This document shows positions 1 through 6,128 of a stretch of DNA of 16,067 nt, in pieces. Each line of letters opens with the position of its first letter. The first letter of the stretch is position 1. The DNA lies in NCBI GenBank assembly GCA_042092935.1, contig JBELFK010000062.1:1-16067 (forward strand), in the 5' to 3' direction. The position numbers and the translations under genes were made by a program. The notes beneath the pieces are model-generated. The model had not been told where the DNA came from and did no database searches. It was given only the letters and a program-made list of their open reading frames with translations. The stretch is from JASMHC01 sp042092935. GTDB taxonomy: Bacteria > Pseudomonadota > Alphaproteobacteria > Rhodobacterales > Rhodobacteraceae.

Positions 1-282
1 CGGAGACTGAAAGATATGGGCAAACCCCGATGTCGGTCGGGTGGTCAACCCACCAAAGGGTGCGCTTGCGGCCTGAGCATTCCCAAGCTGCGATTTGCGC
101 AAAACCGGCAGGCCCGACAGGTCTTCAAGGCTTGTAATGCTGGGCGCATCGACCTGCTCCAAAGCCCCTCCATAGCCGCCGAGCGCTTTGGCGCGGCCGA
201 TCTGAGCCGGCAAGAGTTTCGCGATGTCGGCCGCGCGTTCGTCGGCGCTGCGAACCTCTAGGTGATCGAAATACTTGCTCAT
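1..282 (-). CDS. Phenylacetate-CoA ligase-like AMP-forming enzyme, N-terminus only
   Basis: The leftward frame starts ATG at 282 and stays open for 94 codons to the window edge, so most of the gene lies outside. The protein begins MSKYFDHLEVRSADERAADI and continues with LPVLRKSQL and FGGLTTRP. This pattern (MSKYFD-x-LE-x-R, then a first helix pair, LPVLRKS, FGGL) is the usual N-terminus of PaaK-type phenylacetate-CoA ligases, which make aryl-CoA from an aromatic acid, ATP and CoA in the cytoplasm; the family is about 400 residues long. A GGGAGC Shine-Dalgarno sequence lies 5 bases before the ATG. The catalytic AMP-binding motifs are outside the window, so the substrate is open. It is divergent from the duplicated-domain gene and lies near a transporter operon that starts with another CoA ligase. 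In related bacteria such ligases often belong to the same cluster (recollection, not checked). Confidence 0.8.
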   Translation of the reverse strand, partial: MSKYFDHLEVRSADERAADIAKLLPAQIGRAKALGGYGGALEQVDAPSITSLEDLSGLPVLRKSQLGNAQAASAPFGGLTTRPTSGFAHIFQSP

Positions 283-298
283 ACCAAAGCTCCCTGGC

Positions 299-312
299 TG
301 TTAGCGCTAAAC
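299..312. promoter_or_regulatory. Perfect palindrome TTAGCGCTAA, LacI-family-operator-like
   Basis: TTAGCGCTAA at 301-310 is a perfect 10-bp palindrome. With flanks it reads TGTTAGCGCTAAAC, close to the TGTTAGCGCTAACA pattern typical of LacI/PurR-family operators. It lies 17 bases upstream of the ATG of the PaaK-like gene, where a repressor would block leftward transcription. No LacI-family gene is in the window, so the regulator would have to be elsewhere. Confidence 0.4.
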
Positions 313-320
313 GCGACAGC

Positions 321-327
321 TTGACAA
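321..327. promoter_or_regulatory. Candidate -35 element readable on both strands
   Basis: TTGACAA at 321-327 gives a perfect TTGACA -35 box for the rightward gene and TTGTCA (5 of 6) for the leftward PaaK-like gene. No good -10 box follows in either direction: rightward, the positions 16-18 bases on are GC-rich; leftward, TAACAG 18 bases on matches 3 of 6 and overlaps the 301-310 palindrome. Weak -10 boxes are common in activator-dependent or alphaproteobacterial promoters, so this is a tentative call. Confidence 0.35.
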
Positions 328-356
328 ATTGAGATGTTTTTATGCGTGCGGCAAAA

Positions 357-388
357 ACGGCATACTATCGCATGCAATTGTATGCCGT
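357..388. promoter_or_regulatory. 32-bp imperfect palindrome, candidate operator
   Basis: The arms ACGGCATAC (357-365) and GTATGCCGT (380-388) are perfect inverted repeats, and the centre is GCATGC (370-375), itself a palindrome on the same axis. Over all 32 positions only two symmetric pairs (366/379 and 369/376) fail. It lies 40 bases upstream of the chosen ATG at 429 and about 30 bases downstream of the TTGACA, near where a transcript started there would begin, which suits a dimeric repressor. I cannot assign a regulator family. Confidence 0.5.
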
Positions 389-428
389 AAAATTTGAACC
401 GGCGGTTATCACGAGGACAGGATTCGGA

Positions 429-1280
429 ATGGGACAGACAGTGATCGACAAGGACGCGCTCGACAGACGCATCTTCTTCCACGACGACCTTCAGACCATG
501 GAGGCGGATTTCTCGGATTATACCTTTGAAAACTCGACAAGCGTGAACAGCTTTTACGACCGGCTTGAGGAACGCATTGCCCAAACCGGCGAGGAAAAAT
601 GGTTCTTTCTTGTGAACCTGTGTGGCACCCGCATCGACCCAAGCGCCTGGTTCGCCTATTCCCGCCGTGGCCGTGACCTGAACATGGCCCATTCCATGGG
701 GTCGGTGCGCTTTGATGCCTCTGAGATCACCGCAAAACAAATCGAGCGCGCTGCGAATACCGAGGCGTTTGACCCGAACCTGTTCACCAACCGCGACGCA
801 GCCATCGAGCGGATCAAAAGCCTGCCCAGCACGCGGCGCAAGCGGATCATTCACGACCCCAACTACACCGAGGCCGATTTTGTCAGGCGTCTGCGTTTCG
901 ACGCCGAGCGGGTCATTATGGACGTCGATTTCAGCTACATGACGTTTCATCACTCGCGGGATGTGAATGATTTCTACGATTTTGTGGAAGACCGGATCAA
1001 GGAAAGCGACCGCAAATGGTTTTTCCTTGTGAACCTTGAGGGCTGCCAGATTCTGCCCGCGGCTTGGGTCCAATACGCCCATCGCGGCAAAAAGCTGAAC
1101 ATCGCGGCCTCTCTCGGGTCGGTCCGTTACGCGCCCGGGTCGGAAACCGAGGAAGAAATCCGCATGCGGTCGGAAAGCCAGGACTTCCGCCCCAACCTGC
1201 GCAACACGCGCGAAGAGGCCTTGGAGCGGATCGAAGAAATGCGGGCTGAAATTATCGCGGAAATGGGGGGTCAAAGCTGA
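429..1280 (+). CDS. Unrecognised protein with two tandem copies of one domain
   Basis: A 283-residue cytoplasmic protein with no signal peptide or membrane segment. ATG 429 is chosen because GAGGA lies 11 bases upstream; an in-frame ATG at 342 would place the 357-388 palindrome inside the gene. Residues about 9-132 and 150-274 are homologous copies: both hold DFS-x-x-TF, S-x-x-VN-x-FYD, KWFFLVNL-x-G, P-x-AW-x-x-Y, RG-x-x-LN-x-A and GSVR in the same order, offset by about 139 residues. The alternation of a hydrophobic strand, DFS...TF-x-x-S...V and a later FFLVN strand reminds me of STAS/SpoIIAA folds, but this is an impression, not a family match. The function is unknown. It is divergent from the PaaK-like gene and convergent with the DUF6958-like gene, overlapping it by 10 bases. 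A long antisense frame exists here, but the internal duplication shows that the plus strand codes. Confidence 0.8.
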   Translation: MGQTVIDKDALDRRIFFHDDLQTMEADFSDYTFENSTSVNSFYDRLEERIAQTGEEKWFFLVNLCGTRIDPSAWFAYSRRGRDLNMAHSMGSVRFDASEITAKQIERAANTEAFDPNLFTNRDAAIERIKSLPSTRRKRIIHDPNYTEADFVRRLRFDAERVIMDVDFSYMTFHHSRDVNDFYDFVEDRIKESDRKWFFLVNLEGCQILPAAWVQYAHRGKKLNIAASLGSVRYAPGSETEEEIRMRSESQDFRPNLRNTREEALERIEEMRAEIIAEMGGQS

Positions 1281-1585
1281 ACCTTTCCGGCAAGCACAAG
1301 CCGCTGAGGGCCTTTGCCCTCAAGCCGGATCAGGTCTCCGCGTACTTCCAATTCCAGTTTCACCGTTGTCACATTCCAGCCGATTGAACCCAATCGGTCC
1401 CTGTCCTCTTTGCTCAGTTGCCTGGCTACCAAATCCGGTAGATCGGCAAATTTCACCTCTCCCGTCGCGATCACCTCGATGATTGCGCGTCGGACCAAGT
1501 CGAACCGCCATTGCGGTATGTTGGTGACACCCTTTCGACCCGGTGTCGGGGTCCGGCAGGCGACTATGTTTTCGCCCTGCCCCAT
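1271..1585 (-). CDS. Small DUF6958-like protein, last gene of the importer operon
   Basis: A 104-residue soluble protein. The features I associate with DUF6958 are the early TPTPGRKG-x-x-NI segment, a central helical part, GWNVTTVKLELEVRGDL (about residues 69-85) and a closing GPQRLVLAG. The order of helices, then TVKLELE-x-RG, then a short basic strand resembles a small winged-helix fold, but DNA binding is not shown. Its ATG (1585-1583) overlaps the livF stop in TAATG, and no Shine-Dalgarno sequence is visible before it, so it is probably translated by ribosomes finishing livF. Its 3' end overlaps the convergent duplicated-domain gene by 10 bases. The role is unknown; position suggests a link to the transporter or to its regulation. 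Confidence 0.75.
   Translation of the reverse strand: MGQGENIVACRTPTPGRKGVTNIPQWRFDLVRRAIIEVIATGEVKFADLPDLVARQLSKEDRDRLGSIGWNVTTVKLELEVRGDLIRLEGKGPQRLVLAGKVQL
1305..1322 (+). terminator. Stem-loop 25 bases after the duplicated-domain gene
   Basis: TGAGGGC (1305-1311), loop CTTT and GCCCTCA (1316-1322) form a perfect 7-bp stem. It starts 25 bases beyond the TGA at 1280 and could end or protect the rightward transcript, although no T-run follows. It lies inside the coding part of the convergent DUF6958-like gene (codons for GKGPQRL), so it may be there for coding reasons only. Confidence 0.3.
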
Positions 1586-2409
1586 TACGCCAGCCAGCGT
1601 TTGCGTCGGCGATAGCTGCGCACATCGCGGAACGATTTTCGCCCCTCGTCCGACATGCCCAAATAGAATTCCTTGACGTCCGGATTTTCGCGCAGCTCTG
1701 CCGCCGGGCCGTCCATCACGATGCGCCCGCTTTCCAGAATATAACCGTAGTGTGCAAAACGCAGCGCGACGTTGGTGTTCTGCTCGGCCAGCAGGAAGGT
1801 CACCCCTTCGTTTTCGTTGATCGACTTCACGATCTCGAAAATCTGCTCAACCAGCTGCGGTGCCAACCCCATGGACGGCTCGTCCAATAGGATCGTTTCG
1901 GGACGCGACATCAGCGCGCGCCCGACAGCCGTCATCTGCTGCTCACCACCCGAGGTGTAGCCCGCCTGAGACTTACGGCGTTCCTTGAGACGCGGGAAAT
2001 AATTGTAGACCATTTCCAGATCGGCATCGATGGCACCTTTACCGTCGGTGCGCGTATAGGCACCTGTCATCAGGTTTTCCTCGACGGTCAGGTGCTCGAA
2101 ACAATGACGCCCCTCCATCACCTGAATGACACCCTTTTTCACAAGATCCGCGGGGTCTGCGTCCTGCACCCTCTCACCGCGATAACTGATCGAGCCTTTG
2201 GTCACTTCACCGCGTTCTGATTTCAGAAGCGCAGAAATGGCTTTCAGCGTGGTTGTCTTGCCTGCTCCGTTGCCACCAAGCAAAGCGGTGATACCGCCCT
2301 TGGGAACAGAAAGGCTGACACCTTTCAGAACAAGGATCACGTGGTTGTAGATCACCTCGATATTGTTGACCTCTAGCAGGGTCTCGTCTGAGGGGGCAGC
2401 GTCCAGCAT
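1585..2409 (-). CDS. livF: ABC importer ATPase, LivF type
   Basis: A 274-residue nucleotide-binding subunit of a branched-chain-amino-acid-type (HAAT) importer; with LivG it drives transport through LivH/LivM at the inner membrane. Walker A GGNGAGKTT is at 45-53, the Q-loop near 96 (VIQVMEGR), the signature TSGGEQQ at 152-158 (T in place of the usual L), Walker B ILLDEP at 173-178, and the LLAEQN segment near 206-211 characteristic of LivF, which has no H-loop histidine there. A basic C-terminal tail follows (about 257-274, ending RRRKRWLA) beyond the normal end of LivF. I recall similar tails in LivF proteins encoded beside acyl-CoA synthetases. AAGGAAAG precedes the ATG by about 9 bases. 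It follows the binding-protein gene after a 76-base gap with a hairpin, and is coupled to the DUF6958-like gene by TAATG. Confidence 0.95.
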   Translation of the reverse strand: MLDAAPSDETLLEVNNIEVIYNHVILVLKGVSLSVPKGGITALLGGNGAGKTTTLKAISALLKSERGEVTKGSISYRGERVQDADPADLVKKGVIQVMEGRHCFEHLTVEENLMTGAYTRTDGKGAIDADLEMVYNYFPRLKERRKSQAGYTSGGEQQMTAVGRALMSRPETILLDEPSMGLAPQLVEQIFEIVKSINENEGVTFLLAEQNTNVALRFAHYGYILESGRIVMDGPAAELRENPDVKEFYLGMSDEGRKSFRDVRSYRRRKRWLA

Positions 2410-2444
2410 GTCCGTGTCTTTCCTTAGAATTCACAAAGTTGTGG

Positions 2445-2474
2445 TCTCCGGCCCAGCACAAGGCGGGCCGGAGA
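2445..2474 (-). promoter_or_regulatory. Intercistronic hairpin between binding-protein gene and livF
   Basis: TCTCCGGCCC (2445-2454) and GGGCCGGAGA (2465-2474) are perfect 10-bp inverted repeats with a 10-base loop. The stem begins 11 bases after the stop codon of the binding-protein gene. On the minus strand it is followed by CCACAACTTTG, with no T-run, so it is not a classic intrinsic terminator. Such stems behind binding-protein genes commonly hold back 3' decay and cause partial termination, giving more binding protein than ATPase; that role is inferred here. Confidence 0.65.
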
Positions 2475-2485
2475 GGAGGTTGAGA

Positions 2486-3769
2486 TTAGTTGCAACGCTC
2501 TTCGATGTTGTTCTCGGCAGCGTAGGCAGCCGAGTCTGCTTCGATCAGCGGACCGACAACACTTGCATCAGAGGCGATGAAGTCCGTAATCAGGTTCCAC
2601 TGCTGGGCAGTCGCATCCCACTGCGCGACTGCGGCCATGCCGTCGCCACCGTGGTTTTCGCAGGATACCGAGAACTCGGGACCGAAATCGGGAAGACCAG
2701 CGGCCTCCATTTCAGCGCCTGTGATTTCCAGTGCTTCCATCGCATCGCGCATATCAGCGGCGGTGATTGCCGACACACCTGTCGCTGCCTGCGCATCTTT
2801 CACAGCTTCAGACGCCAGGAAGGCTGCATAGACACCGCGGTTATAGAGAACCGTACCGATGTTGGTTCCGTCGCCAGCGGCGAGGTCTCGGCCAACAACA
2901 AACTCGCGGATGTCGTCAAAGACAGGGTAGTCGCTGCCCACGTTGTGGAACTGAAGCGATTTGTAGCCATCCGCGCCGTCGCCTGCTGGCAGAACGTCGA
3001 TCTCAGCGCCGGACCACCAGATACCCATGAAGTTTTCCATTGGGAAACGGATGTTTGCGGCTTCCTGAATGGCAACCTGGTTCATAACGCCCCAACCCCA
3101 GAACAGGATATAGTCAGGCTTCTCGCGGCGGACTTGCAGCCACTGCGATTTCTGCTCTTGTCCGGGATAGTCGATCGGGATCGCGTTGAACTCAAAGCCT
3201 TCGATTTCAGCCAAACGCTCAAGCGTTGGGATCGGCTCTTTGCCGTAGGAACCGTTGAAATACATCAGCGTGATCTTCTTGCCTTCAAGCGATCCGCCAG
3301 AGACGTCCTTGAAGTGTTTCACACCAACCGATGCGCCATCCCAGTAGTTCACAGGGTAGTTAAAGACGTTGCCGAAGACCTTGCCGTTTTTGGCTGAAGT
3401 CCGGCCATAACCTGCTGTGTGAAGCGGGATGCCGTCTGCTGTCGCTTTCGGGATCAACTGATAGGTAATCCCTGTCGACAGCGGGTTATACATCAGCGCG
3501 CCCATGTCTTTGGTCGACTCATAGCACTCAACGCCTTTTTCGGTGTTATAAGCCGTCTCGCATTCAGGAACGCTGACCAATTCGCCGCCAATACCGCCGT
3601 CGCGCTCGTTGAGAAGCGTGAAGTAATCGGCGTAGCCGTCAGCATAAGGAATACCGCCAGCAGCGAAGGGGCCGGTGCGATAGCTGAGCGATGGGAACAC
3701 AAGTTCCGCCATCGCGGGGCCTGCGGCCATAGTGACGCCGAGCGCCAGAGCTGTAAGTTTAATCTTCAT
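2486..3769 (-). CDS. Periplasmic substrate-binding protein of HAAT-type ABC importer
   Basis: A 427-residue exported protein. Residues 1-21 (MKIKLTALALGVTMAAGPAMA) are a Sec signal peptide with an AMA cleavage site. The mature protein begins ELVFPSLSYRTGPFAAGG, the type-1 periplasmic-binding (Peripla_BP_6) start that lines the ligand site, followed by ADGYADYFTLLNERDGGI and a long two-lobe body. Cys70 and Cys82 could form a disulphide; two more cysteines lie near the C-terminus (SCENHGG and ERCN). ATG 3769 is chosen because GGGAGG lies 10 bases upstream and the signal peptide starts there; the open frame runs on to 3916 without merit. It captures the substrate and delivers it to LivH/LivM. 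The family binds amino acids, amides, urea and aromatic or dicarboxylic acids; the adjacent CoA ligases favour a carboxylic acid, so calling it a leucine-binding protein would be unsafe. Confidence 0.92.
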   Translation of the reverse strand: MKIKLTALALGVTMAAGPAMAELVFPSLSYRTGPFAAGGIPYADGYADYFTLLNERDGGIGGELVSVPECETAYNTEKGVECYESTKDMGALMYNPLSTGITYQLIPKATADGIPLHTAGYGRTSAKNGKVFGNVFNYPVNYWDGASVGVKHFKDVSGGSLEGKKITLMYFNGSYGKEPIPTLERLAEIEGFEFNAIPIDYPGQEQKSQWLQVRREKPDYILFWGWGVMNQVAIQEAANIRFPMENFMGIWWSGAEIDVLPAGDGADGYKSLQFHNVGSDYPVFDDIREFVVGRDLAAGDGTNIGTVLYNRGVYAAFLASEAVKDAQAATGVSAITAADMRDAMEALEITGAEMEAAGLPDFGPEFSVSCENHGGDGMAAVAQWDATAQQWNLITDFIASDASVVGPLIEADSAAYAAENNIEERCN

Positions 3770-3829
3770 CGGGTAATTTCCTCCCTTGGTTATTTCCGAT
3801 GTGGTGCGGCTGTTACCCCGCAAATGGTA

Positions 3830-3859
3830 GGCCTGCCCCGCATCAATGCGGGAAAGGCC
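3830..3859 (-). promoter_or_regulatory. Hairpin spanning the livM stop codon
   Basis: Outer arms GGCCT (3830-3834) and AGGCC (3855-3859) and inner arms CCCGCA (3837-3842) and TGCGGG (3847-3852), with a 4-base loop and a 2x2 internal loop, form a stem that contains the livM stop (3845-3843). No T-run follows on the minus strand. It lies 60 bases ahead of the binding-protein start and could protect a processed transcript from upstream decay; the function is inferred. Confidence 0.4.
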
Positions 3860-4919
3860 AAAGCCGTAGCTTTTCTTTTGCAACGCGCCAGAGCTGGGCA
3901 AGCCCATGTGGCTCAAGCACGAGGAATACGATGATTAGTCCGCCCACGATCACGAGCTGGAAATGCGCCACGATATCTGTGGGAACGCCAATCCAGTCGG
4001 CACCGACCACTTTGAGCAGTACGGGCAAAAGCACGAGGAACGCCGCACCGGCAAAACTGCCAAAGATCGACCCCAATCCGCCAATGATAATCATGAACAG
4101 GATCAGGAAGGACTTGGTGATGCCAAAAGCCTCGCCGGTTTCAGCGGCCCCCAGATAGACGGCAAAGAACAGCGCGCCAGAGATGCCAATGAAGAACGAG
4201 CTGACCGCAAAGGCCGTCAGTTTTGCCTTCAGTGGGTTCACCCCGACGATCTCGGCCGCAATGTCCATGTCCCGGATTGCCATCCACTGACGCCCCAACA
4301 TGCCTCGGGTCAGGTTGCGGGCCAGCAACGCCGTGATTGTCACAAAGACGAGACAGATCAAGTAGACGGCCCAGGCATTCACATTCGGACCGGTGACAGC
4401 CTGACCAAACAGCATACGCTCGGGCGCGCTGATCTGACCAGAGGCCGAGTAATTGTAAAACCACGGCACGCGGTTGAACAACCACACGAGGAAGAACTGC
4501 GCCGCCAATGTTGCCACCGCAAGGTAAAACCCCTTGATCCGCAGGGACGGCAAACCGAACAGCACCCCGACAACCGAGGTGATGCCCCCCGCAATGACGA
4601 TGTGAAAAACAATGTTCACGTCGGGAAAGGCTGTCATCAACTTGTAGACCGCATAGGCCCCAACCGCCATGAACCCGCCGGTGCCCAAAGACACCTGTCC
4701 GCAATAGCCGACGAGGATGTTTAGACCGATCGCCGCAATCGAATAGATCAGAAACGGCAGGAAGATCGCGTTGACCCAATAGTCATTGACCATAAAGGGG
4801 ATGATCGCGAAGGCCACGAACATGACGGCGTAGTAGCGATAGCGGTCGAACTTGATCGGAAAGGTCTGATCGTCGTCGATGTAGGTCGTTTTGAAGTCAC
4901 CTGATTCACGATAAAACAT
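3843..4919 (-). CDS. livM: ABC importer permease, LivM type
   Basis: A 358-residue polytopic inner-membrane protein. A soluble N-terminal stretch of about 28 residues (to KFDRYRYY) precedes roughly 8-10 hydrophobic helices. LivM hallmarks are GYCGQVSLGTGGFMAVGAY near residue 72, GLPSLRIKGFYLAVATLA near 122-139, the cytoplasmic coupling segment MAIRDMDIAAEIVGVNPLKAK, and GGLGSIFGSFAGA near the end. It forms the translocation path with LivH. It starts 6 bases after the small membrane gene, whose GAAGGGTAA tail supplies the ribosome site. Length is normal for the family with a slightly long N-terminus. Its gene is followed by the binding-protein gene, an uncommon but recurrent order. Confidence 0.94.
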   Translation of the reverse strand: MFYRESGDFKTTYIDDDQTFPIKFDRYRYYAVMFVAFAIIPFMVNDYWVNAIFLPFLIYSIAAIGLNILVGYCGQVSLGTGGFMAVGAYAVYKLMTAFPDVNIVFHIVIAGGITSVVGVLFGLPSLRIKGFYLAVATLAAQFFLVWLFNRVPWFYNYSASGQISAPERMLFGQAVTGPNVNAWAVYLICLVFVTITALLARNLTRGMLGRQWMAIRDMDIAAEIVGVNPLKAKLTAFAVSSFFIGISGALFFAVYLGAAETGEAFGITKSFLILFMIIIGGLGSIFGSFAGAAFLVLLPVLLKVVGADWIGVPTDIVAHFQLVIVGGLIIVFLVLEPHGLAQLWRVAKEKLRLWPFPH

Positions 4920-4925
4920 CTCAGA

Positions 4926-5138
4926 TTACCCTTCTAGCTTCTGGGTGTAAGTGTGGGGCGCGGCCCAGTGGCTGATCCGTACATAGGACATCATACCGAT
5001 GAAAAATCCGACGGCGGCGAGCACCACGGCAATGGTTATCTGCCCAGTGCTGAGGTCGCCTGCGGTCAGGGCGATGTAGCCAAAGGCCCAAAACCCCATC
5101 CACGCGATCACGTTGAGAATTGCGAGAAACTTTATCAC
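4926..5138 (-). CDS. 70-residue two-helix membrane protein between livH and livM
   Basis: A small integral membrane protein of unknown function. The frame uses GTG at 5138, 3 bases after the livH stop, with GAGAGGGTGTGACGG ahead. It starts MIKFLAILNVIAWMGFWAFG, has a first hydrophobic helix at about 4-25, a short polar turn (TAGDLSTGQ) and a second helix at about 34-54, then a polar tail SHWAAPHTYTQKLEG. It ends 6 bases before the livM ATG. The tight fit between the two permease genes, the clean two-helix profile and the ribosome site argue that it is real despite its size. It may be a small accessory subunit of the LivHM complex; that is inference from position. A frame starting at 5145 over the same bases is a shadow. 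Confidence 0.75.
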   Translation of the reverse strand: MIKFLAILNVIAWMGFWAFGYIALTAGDLSTGQITIAVVLAAVGFFIGMMSYVRISHWAAPHTYTQKLEG

Positions 5139-5141
5139 CCG

Positions 5142-6128
5142 TCACACCCTCTCGATGATTTTTTCGCCAAACAGCCCTTGCGGACGGAAGACGAGGAAGA
5201 TCAAAGCCAGCACATAGGCAAACCAGTTTTCAGTCGCTCCGCCGATCATCGGGCCGACGGCGAATTCGAACAGTTTTTCACCGACACCGATAATCAGGCC
5301 GCCTACAATCGCACCGGGGATCGAGGTAAAGCCACCGAGCATCAGAACCGGCAGCGCCTTAAGCGCGATCAGCGACAGGCTGAACTGAACGCCCGACTTT
5401 GTGCCCCACATGATCCCGGCCACAAGCGCGACAAAGCCCGCAACCGACCAGACCATGATCCACACGAAGTTCAGCGAGACTCCGACCGACAGCGCGGCTT
5501 GGTGGTCGTCCGCGACCGCGCGCATCGCACGGCCCTGTTTGGAGTATTGGCTGAAGATCGTCAGCGCCAGCACAAGGATCGCCGCAATGATCGTCGCGAC
5601 AATATCCAGATTGTCGATAAAGAAGCCGTAGCCGAAAATCCCGAAAGTGAAATCATCAATCGCAAAGTTGATCCCCTGCGGCAGACCGACGTCCAATCGC
5701 TTGATTTCCGATCCCCACATCAGGTCGGCAACCCCTTCAAGGAAATAGGCCAGACCGATCGTCGCCATGAACAGGATGATCGGCTCTTGCCCGACAAGGT
5801 GGCGGAAGATCAGCCGCTGCACCATCCAGGCAAACAGAACCATCACCCCGGCTGTCAGCAAGATCGCCGCCAACACGGGCACTTCCCAACCGAAGTAGTG
5901 AATATTCGTGCCCAGAATGGCGTTAATCAGAGGCGCAAAGGGCACCTGCCCGTCCATGATCCCGACAAGCGTCATCGCCGCGAACAGCGCCATTACCCCT
6001 TGGGCGTAATTGAAAATTCCGGATGCCTTGTAGATCAGGACGAACCCGAGGGCGACAAGTGCATAGAGGACTCCGGCCATAAGACCGTTCAAAAAGACCT
6101 CAATTCCCCAAATAAACTGCTCAGGCAT
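5142..6128 (-). CDS. livH: ABC importer permease, LivH type
   Basis: A 328-residue polytopic inner-membrane protein. The start is ATG 6128, which overlaps the preceding stop as TAATG and has AAGGGG about 8 bases upstream; the frame is open further upstream but that part is polar and lies in the previous gene. LivH features are the N-terminal NGLMAGVLYALVALGFVLIYKASGIFNYAQG block (given by its ends: NGLMAGVLYALVALG and FNYAQG), GQEPIILFMATIGLAYF near 113-129, the cytoplasmic coupling segment GRAMRAVADDHQAALSVGV, and GGFTSIPGAIVGGLIIGVGE near 267-286, ending with FRPQGLFGEKI. It pairs with LivM to form the channel. The downstream 70-residue gene begins 3 bases after its stop. Confidence 0.94.
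   Translation of the reverse strand: MPEQFIWGIEVFLNGLMAGVLYALVALGFVLIYKASGIFNYAQGVMALFAAMTLVGIMDGQVPFAPLINAILGTNIHYFGWEVPVLAAILLTAGVMVLFAWMVQRLIFRHLVGQEPIILFMATIGLAYFLEGVADLMWGSEIKRLDVGLPQGINFAIDDFTFGIFGYGFFIDNLDIVATIIAAILVLALTIFSQYSKQGRAMRAVADDHQAALSVGVSLNFVWIMVWSVAGFVALVAGIMWGTKSGVQFSLSLIALKALPVLMLGGFTSIPGAIVGGLIIGVGEKLFEFAVGPMIGGATENWFAYVLALIFLVFRPQGLFGEKIIERV

Noticed and set aside
279..1274. 331-codon minus-strand open frame opposite the duplicated-domain gene
   Set aside because: The plus frame shows a clear internal protein-level duplication and a ribosome site, while the minus frame has no recognisable domain and would run across the promoter region. It is a G+C-rich antisense shadow.
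2363..3397. 344-codon plus-strand open frame
   Set aside because: Antisense to the binding-protein gene, which has a signal peptide, ribosome site and family features; the plus frame shows none.
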